Source of the DNA: Shewanella mangrovisoli | GTDB lineage: Bacteria > Pseudomonadota > Gammaproteobacteria > Enterobacterales > Shewanellaceae | DNA: 64,000 bases | Assembly: GCF_019457635.1 (NCBI RefSeq) | Contig: NZ_CP080412.1 | Span: forward strand, 3,038,001-3,102,000 | Reading direction: 5' to 3' | Shown here: piece after piece, positions 50,376 to 59,757 of the stretch | Layout: each line of letters opens with the position of its first letter | Position numbering within the stretch: position 1 is the first letter of the stretch | Translations under genes and position numbers: made by a program | Notes under the pieces: generated by a model | Databases searched by the model: none | What the model saw: only the letters and a program-made list of their open reading frames with translations | What the model was told of the DNA's origin: nothing

Positions 50376-50640
50376 CTTTCGATTAACTATCGATTGAAAG
50401 GTAACACGCCAAGAACAACTTTCAAACACTTTCGAAATCACTTTTCACTATCTAAAAAACAAATAACTAAATTAACAATAACTTACGCATCTTTAGCTCA
50501 AGTTTTTGCCATAAGTTGATTTTCATCATGCATGAATGTGAAACTTTTTGAAAGTGTTTTTACATTTTTTTATTGATCGATTACAGAATTTAACGCTATA
50601 AATAAGACTTCGAAAGGTTTGTGCAGTTTCTTTCGCTTTC
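50376..50640. promoter_or_regulatory. AgaR control region with repeated CTTTC/GAAAG sites
   Basis: The 322-base gap between agaR and the receptor gene has eight exact CTTTC pentamers on either strand, starting at 50376, 50396 (as GAAAG), 50419, 50429, 50550 (GAAAG), 50612 (GAAAG), 50630 and 50636. The AgaR consensus reported for proteobacteria is CTTTC in multiple copies (recalled from Leyn et al.). Clusters lie near each gene start, fitting repression of both directions. Confidence 0.7.
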
Positions 50641-50696
50641 GAAATTGTATTAAAAGACACGGCAACGACCGTGCATCACACTCATGCGGGGATACT

Positions 50697-53552
50697 ATGA
50701 AACTCTTAACCACCAAGCCTGCCGCGATTGCCCTAGCTATCGCAGCGGCTCTGACAGCAACTCACAGCGCTGCCAATGAAATACCAGCAGAGCAACAAAC
50801 CGAAACGAAAGAGCAAGTTAAAGCGAAGGATACTGCGCAAGCCCAGGATGACGAGGTCGAACGCATTCAGGTAACAGGGATCAGAAACAGTATTAAGGAA
50901 GGGATGTTCCTAAAGCAGAATGCCGTGAGCGTGGTCGACCTTGTGGTCGCCGATGACATTGGTAAATTTCCAGATGAAAACTTGGCCGAGGCGCTACAGC
51001 GCATTCCCGGAGTGACCATTACCCGTAACGGCGGCGAAGGACAAAATATTCTGGTTCGTGGCCTTGGCGATGGTTATAACGTCACCACCCTCAATGGCCG
51101 TAAATTGGCCTCAGAAAATGCGGGACGAGACTTTAACTTCGACACCATCGCCTCGGAGCTGGTGAATGTGCTGGCAGTGTATAAGTCACCCGAAGCCAGA
51201 CTGACCGAAGGCGGCATTGGCGCTATCGTCGATATCCAAACCCGTAAACCGCTGGATTTAGAAGGCCGTACCATTCAAGCCTCCGCAAAGGGTATTTACG
51301 AATCCCGTACCGAGGACATTCATCCCCACGCCTCACTGATCATCGGTGATAAGACGGATGACGATAGTTTTGGCGCGCTGGTCTCGGCGGTATATTCCCG
51401 TAAAACCCTGCGGGCAGATACCTATTCGGCTGAAGGTTTCTTCGATGAAGATGAAGGCTGGGGTGTCGACAGTGCCGGGGTGCCAGTCGATACCAACAAT
51501 AATGGCGTGATCGATCCAGGTGAGATTTATGCCTCTAAGATCCCAAGCTATATGTATTTTGCAAACGCCCAAGACGTGCGTGAACGCGTAGGCGGCACGC
51601 TCGCCCTGCAATGGCGCCCACTGGATAATCTCGACATCAACTTCGACGGTCTCTATTCGCGCTACAATACCGATGGCCATAAATACCAAATCGGCTTCGT
51701 GAACTACGACGAAGAATGGACGCCGGGCACTCCGCTATTTACCGACGCCATATTTGACGATCAGGGCCGTGTGGTGAGCATGAACCAAACGGGCGATAAC
51801 ACTATGGTTGAATTGCTCAACCTCAGTACCCCAAGAAAAACCGATACCTACCAAATGGGTCTTAAGGCCGACTGGTATGTCATGCCCAATTGGTCAATTA
51901 CCGCCGATGTTGCCTACTCCGCCGCGCAAAATGCCAATAATGGCGATAACCGCTTCGTGGTTGCCCGTGGCTTTGTCGATGGCATCGATATCGATTACAC
52001 CCGTGGCAATATGTTGCCCGATGTAGTGATAAGCCCAGGTCTGAGCGCCGATCAAAAATACGGCGCCCACTACAGCCGTAACAGTGGCGTCGATGTGGAC
52101 GATAAAATTACCGACATTAAACTTACCAGCCAATACATCCCCGATGAAGGCATCATCAGCAAGGTCGATTTTGGCGTCAATTATGTCAAGCAAGTGAAAA
52201 AGCAGACCGAATTTGCTTCCGCTAACTCCAGTCAATTCAGCCGTGGTGGCTATTACCTGACCCGCGACGGTTATACCTTCGACAACAGCACTGTCTTTAC
52301 CCAGGGCGAATTTGAACTGTTCCAAATTCCTTCGAGTGTATTTGTGCCCGCCAACTTCGATAACTTCCTCGATGGTGAAAACAGCATCTCCCCAGAGCCT
52401 TGGCCAAGCTTCGACTACGACAAACTGCTTGAGTACTACCGCAGCATTAACCAAGAAGCGGCGGATAAGAGCATTGTCGCTAGCCTCAATAAGGCGGGGA
52501 GTTATGAAGTTACCGAGGCAGTGACCTCCGCCTATGTGCAGGTGAATATCGAAGAGGAAATTTTCGATCTGCCTTATATGTTGAACTTGGGCCTCAGAGC
52601 TAGCCAGACCAAAGTCAGCTCCGACGGTTATGCTTATGATTTAGCGAAGGTTGAATTAGACAGTGCCGGCCAACCCACCAACAACGATTGGAAAAACGTC
52701 GTCCAAGCCAGTTACGACGATAGCTATACCAATGTGTTGCCGAGCATGAACTTTAAGCTCAATCTGCAGGATGACTTGCTGCTACGCGTCTCCGCCGCCG
52801 AAGTGTTAAGCCGTCCGTCACTGTATGCGCTGCGAGTCTGGGCTGCACCGAGTTTCACGACCCGTGAGAATGGTTTACCTACGCTGACACGCGGTAATCC
52901 AAGTGTCGCCCCCGAAAAGGCGCGCCAAGGGGATATCTCCCTCGAATGGTATTTTCACGAGAGTAGCTCTCTGAGCGGTGCCATCTTTATCAAAGACATT
53001 GAATCCTTTATCACCGACAACAAAGGGCCTCAAATGGTTGAAGGAACTGAATATTATGTCACTCAACCCGTATCGGGTAAGTACGGCGCCAAAGTGCAAG
53101 GGGTGGAAGCCGCATGGCAGCAATCCCTCGACGAATACCTGCCAGAGCCCTTTAATGGTTTAGGTTTCCAACTAAACTACACCTATGTGGACAGCAGCTA
53201 CGATGATCCCGAAATCGATGCGAAAGGCTTACCCTTTAAGGGCATGTCGAAAAACTCTTACAACGCCGTCCTTTACTATGAGCAATACGGTCTGCAGGCT
53301 AGGGTTGCCTATAACTGGCGCAGTAAGTTTTTGGTCGATCCCGAAGCTTGGGGTGGTCCAGCTTGGATCCAAGACTACGGCCAGCTCGATGCTAGCGCGA
53401 GTTATGATATTTTCGAAAATGTGTCGATTTTCGCCGAGGCTTCTAACCTGACCAATAACCGCTATTCAGGTTATGTGAAGTATGAGGACCAAGTGAATTA
53501 CCTTGAGCGTTTTGGCACCCAAATCGCCCTCGGGATCCGCGGCAGTTTCTAA
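50697..53552 (+). CDS. TonB-dependent outer-membrane receptor for GalNAc-containing sugars
   Basis: Outer-membrane active transporter of 951 residues. After a signal peptide ending near SAA comes a low-complexity Glu/Lys/Gln/Ala linker, then a TonB box-like EVERIQVTGIRNS, plug domain (AEALQRIPGVTITRNGGEGQNILVRG) and a 22-strand barrel ending in Phe (LGIRGSF). GGGGA precedes the ATG at 50697; the frame is open from 50619. Divergent from agaR with shared operator-like sites, so the substrate is inferred as GalNAc oligosaccharides. Confidence 0.9.
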   Translation: MKLLTTKPAAIALAIAAALTATHSAANEIPAEQQTETKEQVKAKDTAQAQDDEVERIQVTGIRNSIKEGMFLKQNAVSVVDLVVADDIGKFPDENLAEALQRIPGVTITRNGGEGQNILVRGLGDGYNVTTLNGRKLASENAGRDFNFDTIASELVNVLAVYKSPEARLTEGGIGAIVDIQTRKPLDLEGRTIQASAKGIYESRTEDIHPHASLIIGDKTDDDSFGALVSAVYSRKTLRADTYSAEGFFDEDEGWGVDSAGVPVDTNNNGVIDPGEIYASKIPSYMYFANAQDVRERVGGTLALQWRPLDNLDINFDGLYSRYNTDGHKYQIGFVNYDEEWTPGTPLFTDAIFDDQGRVVSMNQTGDNTMVELLNLSTPRKTDTYQMGLKADWYVMPNWSITADVAYSAAQNANNGDNRFVVARGFVDGIDIDYTRGNMLPDVVISPGLSADQKYGAHYSRNSGVDVDDKITDIKLTSQYIPDEGIISKVDFGVNYVKQVKKQTEFASANSSQFSRGGYYLTRDGYTFDNSTVFTQGEFELFQIPSSVFVPANFDNFLDGENSISPEPWPSFDYDKLLEYYRSINQEAADKSIVASLNKAGSYEVTEAVTSAYVQVNIEEEIFDLPYMLNLGLRASQTKVSSDGYAYDLAKVELDSAGQPTNNDWKNVVQASYDDSYTNVLPSMNFKLNLQDDLLLRVSAAEVLSRPSLYALRVWAAPSFTTRENGLPTLTRGNPSVAPEKARQGDISLEWYFHESSSLSGAIFIKDIESFITDNKGPQMVEGTEYYVTQPVSGKYGAKVQGVEAAWQQSLDEYLPEPFNGLGFQLNYTYVDSSYDDPEIDAKGLPFKGMSKNSYNAVLYYEQYGLQARVAYNWRSKFLVDPEAWGGPAWIQDYGQLDASASYDIFENVSIFAEASNLTNNRYSGYVKYEDQVNYLERFGTQIALGIRGSF

Positions 53553-53575
53553 AAAAGTCCATAAAGTTAATCACC

Positions 53576-53602
53576 ATAAAGCCACTCATTGAGTGGCTTT
53601 AT
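53576..53602. terminator. Bidirectional terminator between the receptor and the WYL regulator
   Basis: ATAAAGCCACTCA, one base, TGAGTGGCTTTAT, followed by TTTTT. It covers the 3' end of the convergent WYL gene. Confidence 0.88.
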
Positions 53603-54297
53603 TTTTCGGCTTCACGCTCGCGCATCTGGGCGTCCATCAGACAAATATAATCCTCTAATTCCTGCCCGGGCGTTGGTTCAAAATGGCGGTTAAGCCTTAA
53701 TAAGCCAGTGATACGATCGACCCGAAAGTTACGAAAATCTTGGCGTAACTCACACCAGGTAAGCAAGGTCCAAGTGCCACGCCAAAAATAGATGGCGAGC
53801 GGCCGCACTTCGCGCTCGGTCAGAGCCTTATTCACATCTTGATAGAAGAGTTTGACGTATTCACGGCGCTGGGCCGCATTACGCAGCGGATCGAGAAACT
53901 GAAATTCGTTGGAATCTAAATAAAAATCCGGCGAAAACATCAAAGATTGATAGGCTTGCAAACGCTTAGGTAGCACGGCTTCCACTTTTATCATCGCCTG
54001 ACGCGCCGCACTGCCAAGCTCTTTGCCGCCCCATGTTTGCACCATACGCATGCCGACTTGAATCGCTTCTAATTCGGCCTCGTTAAACATCAGTGGCGGC
54101 ACATTCACTTCGTGGCGCAATAGATAGCCCACGCCCGCCTCCCCTTCAATGGGAATGCCGCTCAAACACAAATCCTGCACATCGCGGTACACTGTGCGGG
54201 TCGAGACTTCTAAACGATCCGCCAACTCTTGGGCGGTCGTCAGTCGTCGATGTTTAAGAATTTGCACTATTTGAAATAGGCGATCGGCACGGCGCAT
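53599..54297 (-). CDS. YafY-type WYL-domain transcriptional regulator
   Basis: A 232-residue regulator with an N-terminal winged HTH (LTTAQELADRLEVSTRTVYRDV) and a C-terminal WYL-type ligand domain (REVRPLAIYFWRGTWTLLTWCELR). WYL proteins sense small molecules or nucleic acids; here the GyrI-like gene next to it on the same strand is a plausible partner or target. Ends in the shared hairpin. Confidence 0.88.
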   Translation of the reverse strand: MRRADRLFQIVQILKHRRLTTAQELADRLEVSTRTVYRDVQDLCLSGIPIEGEAGVGYLLRHEVNVPPLMFNEAELEAIQVGMRMVQTWGGKELGSAARQAMIKVEAVLPKRLQAYQSLMFSPDFYLDSNEFQFLDPLRNAAQRREYVKLFYQDVNKALTEREVRPLAIYFWRGTWTLLTWCELRQDFRNFRVDRITGLLRLNRHFEPTPGQELEDYICLMDAQMREREAEK

Positions 54298-54406
54298 GGA
54301 CAGTAATCACACCTCAAATTGGCTTGCTGCGAAAGTTAAGGGATCTTACCCGCTAAAGTGGGCTAGCCCAAGCGATAGTGTATTGGCACAGTGTTATGAA
54401 TTCGGT

Positions 54407-54856
54407 CTACACGATCCCGATATAAATCTCGACCTTATCGGCACTTCGATACACTTCAAAGTCCGTTTGATAATCACGCTGATGCGGACAATCAGGCGCA
54501 CTAAAGTAGCGCCAAATCTGTCCCCAAAGGTCAACCACACAGTGAGGCATTTCCCCTTGTGCACTGAACTTAAGGTAGTTTCCTTCCCGCAGCTGCAACG
54601 CCGTAAAAGGGCCGGTCTCGCTGACAGACTCAACGCTTTTACCCACTAAAACCGAATAGTCTCCCGTCATATCGGATTCATAGTCGTAGTAGACCCCATA
54701 CATGGGAGAGTCGAGCATCGCCGTGAGTTGTGATGATTCAAAGAATGTCTGCCAAAGCGCTGCAATCTTGCCGCCCTCAGCCGCCATTTCGGCGCTATTA
54801 TTGGTGCGCGTACTCAGCCCAAGCATAGGTTGAGCCGCCATAAAAACCTGTTCCAT
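54407..54856 (-). CDS. GyrI-like / AraC effector-binding-domain protein
   Basis: A 149-residue stand-alone effector-binding domain related to SbmC/GyrI and the C-terminal part of Rob. MEQVFMAAQPMLGLSTRTNN is the usual N-terminal pattern, which favours the ATG at 54856 over 54907. Conserved GVYYDYESDMTGDYSVLVG and GNYLKFSAQG fit ligand binding. No DNA-binding domain. Upstream of the WYL regulator on the same strand, about 110 bases apart. Confidence 0.8.
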   Translation of the reverse strand: MEQVFMAAQPMLGLSTRTNNSAEMAAEGGKIAALWQTFFESSQLTAMLDSPMYGVYYDYESDMTGDYSVLVGKSVESVSETGPFTALQLREGNYLKFSAQGEMPHCVVDLWGQIWRYFSAPDCPHQRDYQTDFEVYRSADKVEIYIGIV

Positions 54857-54991
54857 TATCCTTTCACCTTCATCACTGAAATTTGCTGTTGCTTGTTTTA
54901 GGTCCATCGCAAAACGTTATTGCTCGTCGCTATTATCCGCAGAACTGACTGTATCCACTTGAATTAAGGAACGACGTAAAAATCAGAACCA

Positions 54992-55015
54992 AGAGCCGTG
55001 CCAAGGCACGACTCT
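54992..55015 (-). terminator. Hairpin after the VOC gene
   Basis: AGAGCCGTGCC, AA, GGCACGACTCT, one mismatch; on the minus strand a loose T-rich tail follows (TGGTTCTGATTTTT). Confidence 0.6.
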
Positions 55016-55027
55016 GTAGGGTTTACA

Positions 55028-55411
55028 TTACTGGTTTTGCGACCAGAGGCCGACCTTATTGCCTTCGCTATCCACGAACAGGGCGATATAGCCACAACCG
55101 CCGTCCTTGATAGGCGTCACAGGCAATAGCATAGTCACATTGGCGGCCACGAGTTTATCCACTAAAGGTTGCAATTGCGCGCTGAAATGCAGGTATACAG
55201 TGCTACCGTCCATCGACGGTTTGCTCATGCTGCATTTAACCAAACCAATGCTGGCGGCGCCTTCTTCCTCTGTTACGAGCGTCGCGTATTGCATGTCTTC
55301 CATATCATCACGCTTAAATTCAACCCCGAAATGTTGTTGATAAAAAGCGATGGCACGATCCATATCACTGACAGGAATTTCACCCCAGACTAACGGTGCA
55401 ATTGATAACAT
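55028..55411 (-). CDS. VOC-family (glyoxalase/bleomycin-resistance-like) protein
   Basis: A single-domain vicinal-oxygen-chelate protein of 127 residues (VWGEIPVSDMDRAIAFYQQHFGVEF; VDSEGNKVGLWSQ with the C-terminal metal/ligand position). Members act as dimers on small molecules; substrate not predictable. An in-frame GTG lies at 55417, but AAGGAG is nine bases before the ATG at 55411. Confidence 0.85.
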   Translation of the reverse strand: MLSIAPLVWGEIPVSDMDRAIAFYQQHFGVEFKRDDMEDMQYATLVTEEEGAASIGLVKCSMSKPSMDGSTVYLHFSAQLQPLVDKLVAANVTMLLPVTPIKDGGCGYIALFVDSEGNKVGLWSQNQ

Positions 55412-55486
55412 TTTCACTTTCTCCTTGTTGAAAAATGCCGATGATTCATCATGTTATAAATGTGGACCACCAGCGGACGACAACAA

Positions 55487-55528
55487 GAATAAAACAAGGC
55501 TACTGACAACATCATGTCAGTAGCCTTT
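55487..55528 (-). terminator. Terminator of the phosphohexomutase gene
   Basis: AAGGCTACTGACA, six bases, TGTCAGTAGCCTT; on the minus strand GTTTTATTC follows. Confidence 0.9.
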
Positions 55529-55564
55529 GAGTGAAGCTGATTTTATTGAGTGCGCTCAAGGCGC

Positions 55565-57286
55565 TTATTTAGGCAAACTCGCCTGATGGGCTGAAATAAA
55601 CGCCTCCATCGCCAGAGTTGCCCGTGCTTGGGCGCTGGCTAAGGTGTCTTGCGCCGTCATAGCTTCGACCACCTCGTAATAGCACTTGATTTTAGGCTCA
55701 GTGCCAGACGGCCGTACTATCACCCGCGCGCCATTGGCTAAGCGATAGGTTAATACATCACTGGAGGGCAGATTGATTTTCTCGACCCTGCCATCGACAA
55801 AGCGACGCTCTAACGCCTTGAGATCATCGGTCGACACTACGGCATGTTCACCAATTGCCAACGACGGATGTTCACGCAGATAGGCGCCGATATTAGGCGT
55901 ATCGGGTTTTAAGGCAATACTGACTTGGGCATTGAGATGGAAACCCTGCTCGCGGTAAATCTGCTCGAGTCTATCCCAAATGGTTTGCCCTTTAGCGGCA
56001 AGCTCGGCAGTTAATTGGGCAAAGGCGACAAGAGCCGACAAGCCGTCCTTATCCCACACCATGTTACCGACCGTGTAACCCAGAGCCTCTTCGTAGGCAA
56101 ACAGGAATTGGTTATCAGGCTGACTCTGCGCAATCCCCACATTCATCAGCCATTTAAAACCGGTGAGTGTGGTATAACTTTCAACGCCAAAGCCTTTGGC
56201 GATTTTAGATAACAAACTGGAGGACACAATGGTGGTGCCCACCAGACGTTGCTCCTTACTCGCATGGCTTAACAGATAATGGCCAAAGAGCACGCCCACT
56301 TGGTCACCCGTTAGCATTTGATACTCGCCATCATCCTTACGTACTGCAACCGCAAATCTGTCTGCATCGGGGTCATTGGCACAGGCGAGCATGGCGCCAT
56401 GCTTTTTCGCTTCGGCGATGACTAAGTCCATCGCGCCCTTTTCTTCCGGATTAGGGAAGTTAACCGTTGGGAAATCCCCATCGGGATCGCGCTGCGCCGC
56501 CACCGAATACACTTGGGTAAAACCCGCATCCTTGAGCACAGTTTCCGCCATTTCAGCGCCCACACCGTGCATGGCAGTATAGGCAAGGCTGACTTTTTCG
56601 GGCGCAGTGTTATTTTGCAGCACATTGGCGTGCATCACGCCGCGGCGATAGGTTTCGTAATAATCGTCCTGCAACCAAATAAGCTTGCCCTGTTTGGTCG
56701 CCTCAACCTGATCCATAAACGGAATAGCTTGGGTTGCCGCCAGCTCAATCTTAGCGGCGATACCAGAGTCATGGGGCGGGATAATCTGCGCGCAGTTTTC
56801 CCAATACACTTTGTAGCCATTGTATTGTGGCGGGTTATGGCTGGCGGTCACCACAATGCCCGCAGCGGCATTAAAATGCTTAACCCCAAAGGCCACCAGC
56901 GGCGTTGGCGCCACTTTGGCGGTGAGGCGAACCTTAATGCCCATCGCGGTAAGCACACTGGCGGTATCATGGGCGAAAGTGCGTGAATCGTGGCGGCCAT
57001 CGTAACCAATCACAACTCCGCGCTCGGCGGCATCTTTAATTTGTTCGAGTAAATAGGCACCAAGCCCAGCAGATGTTTGACGGATCACTAGGCGATTCAT
57101 GCCCATAGGACCAGCGCCCACCACACCGCGTAATCCGGCGGTACCAAATTCTAAACGTCCCGCAAAACGAGCCTCGAGTTCGGCGTCATTTCCGGCGTCG
57201 ATTAAGGCTTGCAGTTGTGCCTGAGTGCGGGGATCGGGGTCATTTTCGAGCCAATGCTTAACCTGTAATTGCAAATGGGTATTCAT
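55565..57286 (-). CDS. Phosphohexomutase (phosphoglucomutase/phosphomannomutase family)
   Basis: A 573-residue alpha-D-phosphohexomutase of the PGM2-like type, interconverting hexose 1- and 6-phosphates. It has GTAGLRGVVG near residue 48, the phosphoserine loop TASHNPPQYNGYK, metal-binding DPDADR, the sugar-binding EEALGY, and the C-terminal phosphate-binding RPSGTEPK. Substrate (glucose or mannose) is not decided by sequence. A Fur-box-like palindrome lies 13 bases upstream of the start. Confidence 0.92.
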   Translation of the reverse strand: MNTHLQLQVKHWLENDPDPRTQAQLQALIDAGNDAELEARFAGRLEFGTAGLRGVVGAGPMGMNRLVIRQTSAGLGAYLLEQIKDAAERGVVIGYDGRHDSRTFAHDTASVLTAMGIKVRLTAKVAPTPLVAFGVKHFNAAAGIVVTASHNPPQYNGYKVYWENCAQIIPPHDSGIAAKIELAATQAIPFMDQVEATKQGKLIWLQDDYYETYRRGVMHANVLQNNTAPEKVSLAYTAMHGVGAEMAETVLKDAGFTQVYSVAAQRDPDGDFPTVNFPNPEEKGAMDLVIAEAKKHGAMLACANDPDADRFAVAVRKDDGEYQMLTGDQVGVLFGHYLLSHASKEQRLVGTTIVSSSLLSKIAKGFGVESYTTLTGFKWLMNVGIAQSQPDNQFLFAYEEALGYTVGNMVWDKDGLSALVAFAQLTAELAAKGQTIWDRLEQIYREQGFHLNAQVSIALKPDTPNIGAYLREHPSLAIGEHAVVSTDDLKALERRFVDGRVEKINLPSSDVLTYRLANGARVIVRPSGTEPKIKCYYEVVEAMTAQDTLASAQARATLAMEAFISAHQASLPK

Positions 57287-57298
57287 AGGGGGCCTCAG

Positions 57299-57313
57299 TG
57301 AAAATCATTTTCA
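57299..57313. promoter_or_regulatory. Fur-box-like palindrome before the phosphohexomutase gene
   Basis: TGAAAAT C ATTTTCA, a perfect 7-1-7 palindrome close to Fur/iron-box cores, 13 bases upstream of the start codon. Function is inferred only. Confidence 0.4.
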
Positions 57314-57440
57314 ATCACCTTAGGAAAATCCATGCCGAAGAACAAGCGAATTTGCACTTTTCACAACGGATTTAAGTGTAAAGAGGGAGAGTGTAACGAA
57401 CTTAGGAGAAGTAAAGTCATGCAAAGACGCGATTTATTAA

Positions 57441-57465
57441 CCCTGTTAATCCTTATGTAACAGGG
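57441..57465 (-). terminator. Hairpin downstream of the small unknown gene
   Basis: CCCTGTTA, nine bases, TAACAGGG; the minus-strand tail (TTAATAAATC) is only weakly T-rich. Confidence 0.45.
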
Positions 57466-57558
57466 ACTATTGTGCTTGCGCAGCCGCGCGCTGTGGTGCT
57501 GCAAAAGCACTCACCACTTCAGGTAAAATTGCACGGATAAATGCCACGAATTGCCGTC

Positions 57559-57864
57559 TTAACGCAGTAAATTAATCGACACTACGTTAGAAAACAGCTC
57601 CTTTTCAGAGTCCTGCTCCAATTGATTGCGCCAAGGTTTATCGAAAACCCGCACAAGATAGTAAGTATCGCGCCCAGTGTCTGTCACAAAGGCGATGCCG
57701 AAACGCATCAACTCGTAGTGAATATCATGGACAAACACCAATGAAAAATTTTGGCGCCCGGTCAGCTGATTGATATCTTCTCGAGTTAAACTCACGCCCT
57801 TTTCAACACCCTCGAAGCGTTTCTTTAGCCAATGAGCAAATTCCTTCGCACTCACCATAGACAT
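57559..57864 (-). CDS. Hypothetical small cytosolic protein
   Basis: A 101-residue protein from the ATG at 57864 (AGGAG seven bases upstream; the frame runs open to 57978). It has no signal or membrane segment and a charged, mixed alpha/beta composition (SAKEFAHWLKKRFEGVEKG; FVHDIHYELMRFGIAFVTD). No family recognised. An isolated gene with its own hairpin downstream. Confidence 0.65.
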   Translation of the reverse strand: MSMVSAKEFAHWLKKRFEGVEKGVSLTREDINQLTGRQNFSLVFVHDIHYELMRFGIAFVTDTGRDTYYLVRVFDKPWRNQLEQDSEKELFSNVVSINLLR

Positions 57865-58259
57865 GATCTTTCTCCTCGTACGCTCCTCGGCATTAACGGC
57901 CTGGCTCGCTGTCATTTGTTCGATTATTTGTAATGATGGCGTGGCGTACGTAATGCTCAACATCTTAGAATGAGCCAAACCGTGTCCCTATTCCGCTAGA
58001 TAATGAGCTAAGCCACAAATTTGATGGTGCTAATAATTTATTGTTATTAGTACAAAATTGATGAAAACAGACTCTATATATCTGGCTCAGTGCGCTGTTA
58101 TGCGAACGATTACTCAGGTAGAAAGGAAGCCCGAACCAAACGTCTGTCTATACGAAAAATAGAACAGTTTGCGCACTTTTACCAAACCGAAAACCGCAAA
58201 TAGAAATTATTTCATCGGCCGATAACTAGGGCAATTCACAACCCATCTTTGGGATAACC
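57865..58259. other. Intergenic stretch, nothing resolved
   Basis: About 400 bases between the small unknown gene and the terC terminator, AT-rich. It must hold the promoter of the minus-strand gene ending at 57559. No repeats or genes were seen. Confidence 0.4.
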
Positions 58260-58292
58260 AAATAAAAACTGGCGCACTATGGCGCCAGTTTT
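58260..58292 (-). terminator. Terminator of the TerC-family gene
   Basis: AAAACTGGCGC, six bases, GCGCCAGTTTT; on the minus strand TATTTGG extends the T tail. Stable and close to the stop at 58311. Confidence 0.9.
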
Positions 58293-58310
58293 AGATAGAA
58301 AAACATTATT

Positions 58311-59288
58311 TTACTTCTGCTCGCGCGTCTTCCACAGGGAGAATAATACCCCCGCCAGCAAGAGGCCGAAGGTGACGCCAAGGGATAAGGCCGTTGGGAT
58401 TTTAAAGTCCACAATGCCTTCATGATTAAAGTATACCAGTCCGACTTTTACGCCGATAAATACCAACACCACCGACAGCGCATACTTGAGGTACTCGAAA
58501 CGATGCACCATGGCCGCGAGGGCGAAATACAATGCCCGCAGACCTAAAATCGCAAAAATATTAGAGGTATAGACGATAAAGGGATCTTGGGTAATCGCAA
58601 AAATCGCCGGGATACTGTCCACCGCAAACACTAGATCCGCGGTTTCGACTAAGATCAACGCCAAGAACAGAGGCGTTGCCCACCAGCCTTTGCTGAGTTG
58701 ATGCTCCTCTCCCCTTACCCAAAACTTCTCTTGATGAAGGCTTGGCGTAAAACGCATTTTAGAGCGTAACCATTTGTAAAACTTATTATCTTGGATATCA
58801 CCATGCTCATCATCGGAAAAGAGCATCTTAATCCCCGTGAAAATCAAGAACAGGCCGAATAACACCAACACGCCTTGGTATTGCGCTACCAACGCCGCGC
58901 CTAAACCAATCATAATCGCACGTAGCACGATAACGCCCATGATCCCCCAGAATAACACTCGGTGTTGATACAAACGGGGAATGCCTAAGCTACTGAAAAT
59001 AAGCGCGATAACGAAGACGTTATCCATAGATAAGGACTTTTCGATAAGGTAACCCGTGAGGTATTCCATCCCCGCGGTCGAGCCCTTGTACCACCATAAC
59101 CAAGCGCCGAACAACAGACCCATACAGATATAAAAGGCCGATAATTTAAGGCTCTCTGCCACGGTTATTTCGTGCTGCTCTTTGTGTAACACGCCTAAGT
59201 CGAAGGCTAACAATGCCAACACAAATCCAAAAAACATTAACCAAACCCATATCGGGTAACCCACAAATAGCGTGGTTAAAAACTCCAT
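58311..59288 (-). CDS. TerC/Alx-family integral membrane protein
   Basis: A 325-residue inner-membrane protein with about nine helices. The family signature SLSMDNVFVIALIF and the second acidic site ETADLVFAVDSIPAIFAI are intact; these acidic residues are thought to bind metal, and relatives (Alx, MeeY/F) export manganese or supply it to secreted enzymes. No tellurite-resistance operon is nearby. No yybP-ykoY riboswitch was recognised upstream. Confidence 0.9.
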   Translation of the reverse strand: MEFLTTLFVGYPIWVWLMFFGFVLALLAFDLGVLHKEQHEITVAESLKLSAFYICMGLLFGAWLWWYKGSTAGMEYLTGYLIEKSLSMDNVFVIALIFSSLGIPRLYQHRVLFWGIMGVIVLRAIMIGLGAALVAQYQGVLVLFGLFLIFTGIKMLFSDDEHGDIQDNKFYKWLRSKMRFTPSLHQEKFWVRGEEHQLSKGWWATPLFLALILVETADLVFAVDSIPAIFAITQDPFIVYTSNIFAILGLRALYFALAAMVHRFEYLKYALSVVLVFIGVKVGLVYFNHEGIVDFKIPTALSLGVTFGLLLAGVLFSLWKTREQK

Positions 59289-59757
59289 AACACTCCCTAA
59301 AACCTAAAAAATACCGAGTTTTCTCGGCTTCATCGCCACATTCGATCTTAGTACTTGGCGATACCAAAAACAGTGAAACAGGGTAAAAACCTTAAAATGT
59401 CAGATTAAAATTTGTTTAAATCCATACTCATCAGCCAAAACAACTCGTCATACCAACTCTTACCATCAGAGCATTTATCATACTCTGCAGATTTAAGCCT
59501 AGCCCTAGCCCTCACGGGATCACGGAGTAAAATAATCACGTGAGCTCATCACTCATCACGCCTTAGCCTGCACCAATCGACAGTATTTTTCGCTAAGACG
59601 ATAAAAAGCGAGCTGTTTCAGCGCACTGTGTAACACTTGAGCATTAAGCGAAAATGAAAAAGTTAGCGGGCAAGCATGGCCGTTTGAAATAGCGTAAATG
59701 GCAAGCGAGACCACTCACCACAAAGGATAAAAAGGAGATTCGATGGGAAGTGAAAAA
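59289..59757. other. Intergenic stretch upstream of the TerC-family gene
   Basis: A 469-base gap between two minus-strand genes. It should contain the terC promoter and leader. I looked for a manganese riboswitch by eye and did not find its conserved core; no other feature was resolved. Confidence 0.4.

Noticed and set aside
51894..52454. Open frame of about 186 codons on the minus strand inside the TonB-dependent receptor
   Set aside because: Antisense to a strongly supported barrel-coding region and without a start signal.
59289..59757. Manganese (yybP-ykoY) riboswitch upstream of the TerC/Alx gene
   Set aside because: The conserved core could not be found by eye, although relatives such as alx carry one.
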